Assembly: GCA_019022495.1 (NCBI GenBank)
Contig: JAFEKR010000005.1
Coordinates: 868,001 to 932,000, forward strand
Direction: 5' to 3'
DNA from: Epichloe hybrida
Lineage: Eukaryota; Ascomycota; Sordariomycetes; Hypocreales; Clavicipitaceae
Length of the DNA: 64,000 bases
Part shown: piece by piece, positions 56,871-64,000 of the stretch
Layout: every line of letters starts with the position of its first letter
Numbering within the stretch: position 1 is the first letter of the stretch
Translations under genes and position numbers: made by a program
Notes under the pieces: generated by a model
Databases searched by the model: none
What the model saw: only the letters and a program-made list of their open reading frames with translations
What the model was told of the DNA's origin: nothing

Positions 56871-58378
56871 ATGATGGAGCGGGAAGAGCCTACCGAGAAT
56901 CTGCGAGATAACCAGGGCAATGCGGCTCCACTGCATGGCAAAGAGAGAAGATGCCAAGTTTCGCCAGGAAACAGCAGCAGCAGCGGCAGCAGCAGCAGCA
57001 AGCCGCGGCAAAAGCGGTGGGCACCAAAAGTCACAACGGGGTGCAATACTTGTCGGTTCGTTTCAGACACCTTTGCTTGTTTCCCCATCTTTTCTCCCCG
57101 GTTCTTCCTCATCTTGGTCCGTGTGTTCGTGAGCATCGACACTGACATCGGCGCACATGCCCAGAGCGCGGCGTATCAAATGCGATGAAGCAAAGCCGTT
57201 CTGCAAACAATGCATTACCCGTGGGCGATGGTGCGAGTATGCAGCTCCGCCACCCGCAAAGAACAACCCCATCATGGGTGGAGGTCCGGTAAAGCTGAAT
57301 TCGAGACGAGAGGCCGAGGACTGCACAGCAAAGAGTCCGCCTGGTATAGCACTATCCTCGCAGCATCTGGAAGTGGCCGTTCAAGTCAAGAAAGAGTCGA
57401 GGAGTCCAGGCAGAACTGTCATCCCAGGCCCCAAGCCACCGGGTTGGGATGTTGTCGAAGGCCTAAGATATTGTTGGTCACGACCAATCCTTGATTGAGA
57501 TGGGAGTCCTATGCTCATGGCTCTGGTGATTTTGGAGCTGACTTGTTTTAACAGTATTCCAGGTCATGGCTCCAGAACATCTTTCGAATTCTCTCGGAGG
57601 AAGCGACTACGATGACCAATTTGTTGGACCTCCCACCGTCATCATTGAGCACAGCTTCCTTATGGTTGTCACTGCGTATCGCATCAAGAGTGCATGTCGG
57701 GATCAGGATGTTTTGCCCGCTCCCGATCAACTCGTGTCCCTGCGTCACGTCTGGGCCAGATTTTATTACCACATGACGCATTCTCTTGAAAGGGTCAATC
57801 GCCTCATTGCGAGCCCCGAGCCAGCCATCGGTGTATTCTACAGAATCATGGACATTTTGCATGTCGAGGTAAGCCAAGTCAGCCCGTCTCTGCACAAAGA
57901 CCTTCCAGCCGGGAAAGAAGCACGAAACTTGCTGACATTGAATATAGTTGACTCTCGTAAGCCCGACCTGGCGGCCTCATATAGAAGGTTGCGCAACCCT
58001 TATTCGCCTTTATGGTGGCGTGCGCAGGGTATTAGACCTCAGTATCGGCAAGCCGTCGCCGATTCTAGCTATACAGCTCATCTTGATGTACGTGGGCCCC
58101 AACCCTTGCCATCATTTTGCTCCGAGTCGGTGCGCATTCATTGACAGACCTTTTCGCTTCATAGAATCGCCACCATGGCGAACACGACTAGCCCGGCCGA
58201 CGACCATGAAGATACGTGTGCCGCCCCAAACATATTGTGGTCCGACGACGAGCTTGGCCAAGCTCAGGGCATTTTGGACGTCTGGCAAGAGGGGATGGGA
58301 GGATTGCTTCGACGAGCCGTGTTCTGTCTTGGCGTGAGGGAGCAGCTGTTTTTTTTTTCAAAAGTTACTACGGAGTAG
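56871..58378 (+). CDS. Zn2Cys6 transcription factor
   Basis: Exons 56871-57055, 57165-57472, 57555-57868, 57948-58087 and 58165-58378; 1161 nt, 386 aa. Splicing exon 1 to 2 restores the binuclear zinc cluster CNTCRARRIKCDEAKPF then CKQCITRGRWC (CX2CX6CX6CX2CX6C) at about residues 57-85; a basic stretch (KPRQKRWAPKVTTG) precedes it. The middle domain is of the fungal_trans_2 kind: PGWDVVEGLRYLFQVMAPE, a hydrophobic helix (EHSFLMVVTAYRIKSA), INRLIASPEP-like loop and IATMANTTSPADDH. Donors are unusual at exon 1 (GTTCGT) and exon 2 (GTTGGT). After NTTSPADDH the expected C-terminal portion is not obvious and the frame ends next to a T-run (58351-58360), so the gene may be C-terminally shortened. 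It lies convergent to the ureidoglycine aminohydrolase gene, 172 bp away; a regulatory link is inference. Confidence 0.8.
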
Positions 58379-58550
58379 TCTTGAGAGAATTCGTGAGGCT
58401 TTACGACGCATAAAAGAGCTGCAATGGATTCATACCACCGCCAACAAACACTACTTCATGCTGCTGCTGCTGCTGTAAAATACGTCGGAAACATGATGCT
58501 CAGGGCCCCGTGGCATCGGCCACCCGCCCCCCTTCCCCCTTTCCCCCCCC

Positions 58551-59396
58551 TCAGCGCAGGAGTTTCATGTGCCGATTCACATCCTTGTAAAGCAGGTACC
58601 GAAACCTGCCCGGCCCCCCCGCATAGCAAGCCTGCGGGCAGAAGGCGCGCAGCCACATGAAATCACCCGCCTCGACCTCGACCCAGTCCTGGTTCAGGCG
58701 ATACACGGCCTTTCCCTCGAGAACATACAGCCCGTGCTCCATGACGTGCGTCTCGGCAAAGGGGATGACGCCGCCGGGCTCAAAGGTGACGATGTTGACG
58801 TGCATGTCGTGGCGGAGATCGGCCGGGTCAACGAAGCGCGTCGTCGCCCACGCGCCGCCGGTGCCGGGCATGGGCGTGGGCGCAATGTCCCTCTCGTTGA
58901 GGACGAGCGGCGGCGGCGCTTCCAGCCCGTCGACGGCCTCGTAGGCCTTGCGGATCCAGTGGAAGCGCGCGACGCCGCCGCCGGGGCCGCCACGGTTCCG
59001 CAGGGTCCAGCCGCTCCCCGGCGGGAGGTAGGCGTAGCCGCCCTCGGCGAGCTCGTGCGTGGCGCCCCCGACGACAATGTCCACGGCGCCCTGGACGACG
59101 AAGATGACGCCCTGGGCGGCGTCGTCGAGCTCGGCGCGGTCGCTGCCGCCCTGGGGCTGCACCTCCATGATGTACTGCGAGAAGGTCTCGGCGAAGCCCG
59201 AGAGCGGGCGGGCAATGACCCACAGGCGCGTCTTCTCCCAGAAGGGGAGGAGGCTCGTCACGATGTCGCTGAAGGTGCCCTTTGGGATCACGGCGTAGGC
59301 CTCGGTGAACATGGCCCGGTCGGTGAGGAGCTGCGTCTGGGGCGGGAGGCCGCCCGACGGCGCGTAGTAGGCGCTGATGTTGTCTGCGTTGCCCAT
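58551..59396 (-). CDS. allE: (S)-ureidoglycine aminohydrolase (bicupin)
   Basis: Single exon, 281 aa. Two cupin domains: the first with EVQPQGGSDRAELDDAAQGVIF and GGYAYLPPGSGW, the second with IPFAETHVMEHGLYVLEGKA. The plant and E. coli enzymes bind Mn2+ through Glu-x-His-x3-His plus a Gln 34 residues later; here ETHVMEH is followed by CPQACYAGG with exactly that 34-residue spacing, so the metal site is intact. The C-terminus YLLYKDVNRHMKLL matches the family end. The enzyme releases ammonia from (S)-ureidoglycine, giving (S)-ureidoglycolate, after allantoate amidohydrolase. The upstream 455 bp hold four 12-bp GGTAAACCTCGC-type repeats and one GATAA. Codons are very GC-rich in third positions. 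Symbol follows bacterial usage. Confidence 0.88.
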   Translation of the reverse strand: MGNADNISAYYAPSGGLPPQTQLLTDRAMFTEAYAVIPKGTFSDIVTSLLPFWEKTRLWVIARPLSGFAETFSQYIMEVQPQGGSDRAELDDAAQGVIFVVQGAVDIVVGGATHELAEGGYAYLPPGSGWTLRNRGGPGGGVARFHWIRKAYEAVDGLEAPPPLVLNERDIAPTPMPGTGGAWATTRFVDPADLRHDMHVNIVTFEPGGVIPFAETHVMEHGLYVLEGKAVYRLNQDWVEVEAGDFMWLRAFCPQACYAGGPGRFRYLLYKDVNRHMKLLR

Positions 59397-59497
59397 GGCC
59401 GGAGGGAGGGGGGGGGGGTTTGTCCAGGATGTTGACGATAATGGCCCGGTGGTGTTTTGTCTTTACTTGTGGGCGGCGTGGAGTGGAACACGGCACG

Positions 59498-59544
59498 GGT
59501 AAACCTCGGGGTAAACCTCGCGGTAAACCTCGCGGTAAACCTCG
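59498..59544. repeat. Promoter repeat, four 12-bp GGTAAACCTCG units
   Basis: Units at 59498, 59510, 59522 and 59534, identical over 11 bases with a variable twelfth base. They lie 102-148 bases upstream of the allE start codon, in its leader or promoter. Each contains GTAAAC, which resembles a forkhead core; binding is not established. Confidence 0.8.
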
Positions 59545-59851
59545 GTGCAAGGGCAAAGGAAACAAGAAACAAAAACTCATTCATCTTTTTTTAATAACGT
59601 ATGTGCGGTACGGATTACAGCCGCCCTCGCATGGTGGCAAGTTCTTCCAACGGGAATATACATATCCCTTATATATGTCCCTAACGCGTCCCGTCCGTTT
59701 GATGGGCGTGAATAACCCAAGGTAGTCCACGCCACGCCCCGTCGCCCGTTATTCGGATGATCCCTCGTCCCGTTCACATGGTGATATGCTCATCTCTCGT
59801 TTACAGCCGTGTGGCAGTCACGAACTTCATGACCTCTTGGGGCTCAGAAAC

Positions 59852-61813
59852 TCAGGAGGTCTCGGTGCGAACCTGGCTGAATCTCCTGGTTCCTGGGTGG
59901 CACTCCTCGGAGTTCCAGACGCCGGTCGACTGTCCGGATTTGATCGGGTTCACCTTCTGAACATACATGATGTCGATCTCCTCGAGGCTGCGGTCCTTGG
60001 ACTCGATGACGAAGAAGAAGACGATGAAGATGAGGGCGGCGCAGCAACCGGCGAAAACCAGGCCGTACAGGTAGTCAATCTCGTCAGTGATGAATCGCGT
60101 GCTGTGGGGGCGTTAGCGGTCATGCACAAGAAGGCGAGAGTCCCGGGTTTTTTCTCATGGCGAGAGGTGAAGAGGTGAGACATACAAGAATGAGATGAGA
60201 CTGTTTTTGTTGCAGAAACGTTAGCATGACCATTCGGTACGGTTTCCGACACGGACCAAAGGCACAACTCACAAGTTCCACAACCAGTTCGAGGCCGTGG
60301 CAAGGCCCATGCATGTGCTGCGGTAACGCAGAGGATAAAGCTCTGCATTGACGGCCCAGACCAAGGGGCCCCAGCTGACGGCAAAGGCAGCAATGGCCAA
60401 GCACGAGAAGGTGACGAGGGCGGATCCCGCCACGGGAGTTGACTGGGGGTTGTCGTGGTCGAGAGCAAAGTGTCCGACAAAGGCGTATACGCTAATTTCC
60501 ATTGTCAGCCCGAAGCCGGATGGATCACTCAAGGGGAGGGAAAAAAGAAACGGATTGCCGCGCTGTCGGCTCAACGAACTCACAAGAAGCACATCATCAT
60601 CCAGGCAGCGCCCGTCATGAGCACGCTGCGTCGGCCGAATCTTTTCGTGACCCAGAGCGCAATCACGGTGCAGAAGACGTTGACGGAGCCGAGGATGATC
60701 TGAGTCGTGTAGCTGTTCTCGATGCCCGTGGCGGCGAACACGGTTGTCCCGAAATAGAAGAAGAAGTTGGCACCCGTCAGCTGCTGCCCGGCCTGCAGGA
60801 CGATGCCGAGGATGGTGCGGTGCAGCATCCGCGGCGCAGTCAAGATGTCGGCGACGCTGAACTCGGCTGCGCTCCGGCTCTGCTCACGCAGGTTGGCCTG
60901 GATGTCGTCGATCTGGTGCGCGACGACTCGGGAATCCACGGGGAGGCCCGACAGCCTGGCCAGGGCGGCTCTCGCGAGCTCGACCTTTCCGCGGCTGCAG
61001 TCGTAGCGAGGGCTCTCGGGCATGAAGAGGATCGTGGTTCCCAGGATCAAGGCCCAGGCGAACGACAGCCCGTCGGGGATCCGCCACGAGGCGCTGCCCG
61101 CCTCATCCTCGGTTGCCCAGTTGACCATCTCGGCTGTCCAGATGCCCAGGGTGATGAGAAGCTGGTAGGATGCGACGATGACGCCCCGGATGACGGTCGG
61201 CGCACACTCGGACTGGTACATGGGCACCACGACCGAGAGCGCCCCGATGCTCAGGCCGCTGACCAGGCGGCCCACGGCGAACTGCGCCCAGTGACGGGAC
61301 GAGGAGATCTCGACAATGGTCCCGACGCAGGTGAAGAAGGCGGCGGCGGAAATGCACAGTCGGCGCCCGATGAGGTCCGACATCTTGCCCGCGATGAGCG
61401 AGCCCATCAAGGCGCCGACGCTGACCATGCCGACGATTGTTCCCTGCCGAGCAGCGCTGAAGCCGTACGAGCCGTCGGGCTGCAGTTCGCCGAACCGCTC
61501 GGAAAAGTCCTTCATGAGGAAGAAGCCCGAGATTTGACCGCTGCGCGCGCGTGTGCGTGTGTGTCCTGTCATTAGCAAACCCCCACACACACGAAGAAAC
61601 AAGATTGGCCATCATGTCACCACCGTCGTACCTGATGTAGCCGAAGATGAAGCCGCCTAAACTTGCCACGCCGCCCTGGAAGCATGCCAGGAACGTGACT
61701 TTTTGATCCTGAGCAACCACGGCCTCTTTCCGATCGTTTCCATTCTCATCGCCGTCGGGAGTATTATTGGCATGGCCATGATGCTGCACGAGCTTCTTCT
61801 CCATGGAGTCCAT
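59852..61813 (-). CDS. MFS sugar-porter (hexose transporter-like)
   Basis: Five exons: 61813-61632, 61540-60584, 60491-60273, 60200-60186 (15 nt) and 60101-59852; 1623 nt, 540 aa. All introns are GT-AG and keep phase 2. Twelve membrane helices are expected; sugar-porter signatures include SDLIGRR, VVPMYQSECAPTVIRG, MPESPRY, QAGQQLTGANFFFYFGTTVF, VTKRFGRRSVLM, NAELYPLRYRSTCMGLATASNW and the end IESKDRSLEEID. QQLTG...NFFFYFGT is typical of fungal high-affinity hexose carriers. Helix 1 reads FIFGYISGQISGFF; relatives usually have FGYDTGQISGF, so an Asp is replaced, at an exon junction. The micro-exon encodes only LISF plus split codons. It is transcribed toward allE, 455 bp apart; ureide transport by a sugar porter is unproven. 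Confidence 0.9.
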
Positions 61814-63438
61814 GACTGTTTGATGGCCTGCTCGCTGGCGGGCACCTTTCGCTGATACGAATTACGCGAGGCAAAACTGCTTGCTATCCTGAAGCGTTGT
61901 ACCAAGATGGCAAGCAAAGTGATGGATGGTTCCACTGCTCTTGTGCTCGATTCTGGTCGTCTTCTCGCTCTCTTGTGGGAACGCAGCTTTTCATCCAGAC
62001 ACAGACGAATGTAGGGAGCAGCAGGACACGTATTGTATACAGGGAAGAATGAGAAGACAGGTCGGCAAGGAACCACAAAAGGCCTGGCACGTTCCGGAAC
62101 TATTCTTTATCTGTTGCCGGAGCGGAGGGAAAGAAAATGAGGGCCCCCCCCGGGCGTATGTACATGGATACAGCAACAATTTGCTCAGGCAAAGTCCGTC
62201 CGTCCCATGATGTGATTGCGCAGCGCCGGAGTCCAGAGCCTCGGATGGGGTTGTCATCGGCCCGACGCAACATGGGAAATCCACTCCGTCTGGCGATAAA
62301 TGCACGGCATCGTGGAAAAGTCGGCCCACTTCCTTGTGTCCGTCGCCATAACGAATGGATTCCCCTGCTCGCCTGGCCCACCGGGGACAGATCGAGATTC
62401 AGCGTCGTGAAAAAGTTTTTTTTTTTAAAAGGGTCTCCAGAGCGCCAATAAGCTTCTCGAGCGACGAATATGACGGCCGACAGACAACAACTTGGCGTGA
62501 ACACAACGCGGGCTGCAACCCATAGTTTCTGAGATGTCGCGCGTCGCACTGCATGGCCCAGACGTCGGGCCGTCGTTGGCGCGCGCCATCGGTGCCATTG
62601 ATGACTTGTCGCTTTGGAAAGTCCAGAGGGTTGGGGGAAAAAAAAATTGAATTGAATTGGTGAGCGTGAGCGGCGACGTCATGATTCCGATTTGCTGCTA
62701 GCCCCGGCAATTGCTGGGTGGGGCCGACAGCACGGAGCCGGGGATCCTGGGATAAAAAAAAAAGGTCGAATGGTTTCTTTGCGGGCGTGCTCATGACTTG
62801 CTGCATTGCTCCGTGCTCAGGGTTTGAAGTGATTCGATGGCGTTCCTCGTTCCTCGTCGATTTAAGCGGCTCGTTCTCGATGCAGATTAGGGGGCATGGA
62901 TGGCGTCGGTCCTTTGTCGCCGTCACGTATGTACATGATAGCAATTCTCCGGAGCGGCGGCAAAAGACTTTAGCCTGCTCGAGGAACTTGGGGAACACCC
63001 CGAGAGCACTTCGCGGCCCGACCAACTCGATGCTGCATGGGGCGCACTTGAGGGTTTTTTTTTTCAGTCAAAGTTCAAGGTTCTTGCGGACATTTCCCTC
63101 CTACCTGGCTTGAGCGGGGCTTTCCCGACGGCGCTAGCCACCGTTGAGCATTATTTTAATTCTCTTCTTCTTCCGACGCATGCCGGGTCAATGGAGACGC
63201 TGAGGGTCTGATGCGGGGGAAAAAAAAAAGGTGGTTATCGGTATGGCGCGTTGCGAGATCGCCGCTAGACTACTTCGAACTTGCCTCATGTAATAGACTT
63301 GTTGCATCTTGAATTCGGATCCCGTGCAAGGGGTATACATATGGATGGGTTAGTAGCAGTAGCGTCTGACAAACAATGAGTGCTAAAGATAGATTGAATA
63401 ATATACTCTGGCAATCCAGGGGCATCGCTCTCTCAGCT
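61814..63438. other. Intergenic
   Basis: 1.6 kb between two minus-strand genes. Minus-strand frames (e.g. 62399-63025) lack motifs and are not called. T- and A-runs at 62407-62418, 62640-62648, 62754-62763 and 63055-63064. No RNA gene seen. Confidence 0.5.
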
Positions 63439-64000
63439 TCACTGAGTTGATGACTGTCCGGACTCGTGCAGACCCATCAGCTTCGCCATGGCTTCAGCAA
63501 TCTTTACCGCGAAATCCCGGTCGTTGATGGATCCCTCGTCCTGCACGATACTGATTCCCGTCCCCTCCAAGCCCTCCATGATGGACTCGCGAAGCGCGGC
63601 ATCCGACTCTGCGTCGTGAAACGGCCCGCCCGGGACAGACAGCATGCTGGCGCCGCCCAACGGAAGCCACACCTGTACCCTGTCCGGTCTTGCAGCCTTT
63701 CTCAGTTTGTCGCAGATGAATCTGCCAATGTCCCGGCAATCCCGAGGCGAAGACCGAACCAAGGTCACGGCGGGATTGTGCTCAACCTGGGTCCTGTCCC
63801 TGTATCTCTCGGGGACCGACTCCTTGGCCCCAAAGTTGGCCATGTCCAACGCACCCGTGGACACAATGGTCGGTATGCCCGCCTCGACGGCGGCGTCGAG
63901 CCTCCCCCCGCCCGCCGACATGACGCCTCCCATGATGTGATCGCAAATCTCGGTCGTGGTGAGATCGATGACGGCGTCCACGTCCCCGCTCGCGACGAGG
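63439..64000 (-). CDS. Tm-1-like / UPF0261 protein, C-terminal part (truncated by window edge)
   Basis: The frame is open from the window end to the stop at 63439, giving the C-terminal 187 residues; the start lies beyond base 64000. Recognisable family blocks: DLTTTEICDHIMGGVMSAG, RLDAAVEAGIPTIVSTGALDMANFG, VPERYRDRTQVEHNPAVTLVRSS, the DIGRFICDKLR helix, VWLPLGGASMLSVPGGPFHD and SINDRDFAVKIAEAM. These fit the UPF0261/Tm-1-like family, whose plant member (tomato Tm-1) has an ATP-binding N-terminal domain and blocks a tobamovirus replicase; fungal and bacterial members have no settled enzymatic role. The His-Asn-Pro motif and the GGPFHD loop are intact. Being partial, its start and introns cannot be judged. 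Confidence 0.82.
   Translation of the reverse strand, partial: LVASGDVDAVIDLTTTEICDHIMGGVMSAGGGRLDAAVEAGIPTIVSTGALDMANFGAKESVPERYRDRTQVEHNPAVTLVRSSPRDCRDIGRFICDKLRKAARPDRVQVWLPLGGASMLSVPGGPFHDAESDAALRESIMEGLEGTGISIVQDEGSINDRDFAVKIAEAMAKLMGLHESGQSSTQ

Noticed and set aside
58569..59435. 288-codon plus-strand frame antisense to allE
   Set aside because: Antisense shadow; the minus strand preserves the full Mn-binding site.
60502..61575. 357-codon plus-strand frame antisense to the sugar porter
   Set aside because: Acidic and Gly/Ala/Arg-rich antisense shadow without domains.
62399..63025. 208-codon minus-strand frame
   Set aside because: Crosses several homopolymer runs and has no conserved-looking block.
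55039..64000. Secondary-metabolite gene cluster
   Set aside because: A Zn2Cys6 factor and an MFS carrier are present but no polyketide, peptide or terpene synthase or tailoring enzymes.
1..64000. tRNA or rRNA genes
   Set aside because: Scanned by eye for GGTTCRANNCC-type B boxes with a matching A box; none convincing. A program such as tRNAscan would be decisive.

Overview
The window is nuclear DNA of a filamentous ascomycete (Pezizomycotina, most likely Sordariomycetes/Hypocreales; the rank is inferred). Genes have short 40-110 nt GT-AG introns with CTAAC/CTGAC branch sites and lie on both strands without operons. Families typical of moulds are present: a vacuolar subtilisin, a Zn2Cys6 regulator, a BEACH protein, complex I 9.5 kDa subunit, Wbp1 and Isy1. 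I rebuilt exon structures by joining frames at splice consensus sites and checking that total lengths are multiples of three.

Layout. 1-3.9 kb: a truncated BTB/F-box-like gene (-) and a small hypothetical gene. 3.9-5.3 kb: AT-rich sequence with a decayed retroelement-like fragment. 5.3-9.6 kb: a 1321-aa Cid1/CutA-type nucleotidyltransferase (-). 11.4-12.4 kb: an AhpC/TSA-like protein (+). 13.5-15.2 kb: a disordered protein in five exons (-). 15.2-20.7 kb: the largest gene-poor gap, ending in more retroelement-like remnants. 20.7-22.4 kb: PAF-acetylhydrolase-like lipase (+). 22.6-25.7 kb: 1034-aa disordered protein (-). 26.4-28.1 kb: vacuolar subtilisin (-). 29.8-38.05 kb: giant BEACH-WD40 gene (+) with two apparent single-base frameshifts near its 5' end. 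38.5-43.5 kb: housekeeping block (complex I 9.5 kDa subunit, Wbp1, Isy1). 44.9-49.2 kb: unknown protein and mitochondrial CysA-type serine O-acetyltransferase. 49.5-52.7 kb: MgtA-type P-type ATPase (-). 55.0-64 kb: hypothetical protein, Zn2Cys6 factor, (S)-ureidoglycine aminohydrolase, sugar-porter transporter and a truncated Tm-1-like/UPF0261 gene.

Most genes look like independent cellular functions. The one grouping suggestive of a shared job is 56.9-61.8 kb: regulator, ureide-degrading enzyme and transporter in a row, possibly for use of purine-derived nitrogen; this is inference. No secondary-metabolite core enzyme, CRISPR array, rRNA or tRNA gene was seen. I did not find a convincing new multi-gene system. 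The most unusual items are the BEACH frameshifts, a 15-nt micro-exon, a start-codon-only exon, a GC-AG intron and a bacterial-type Mg2+ pump.
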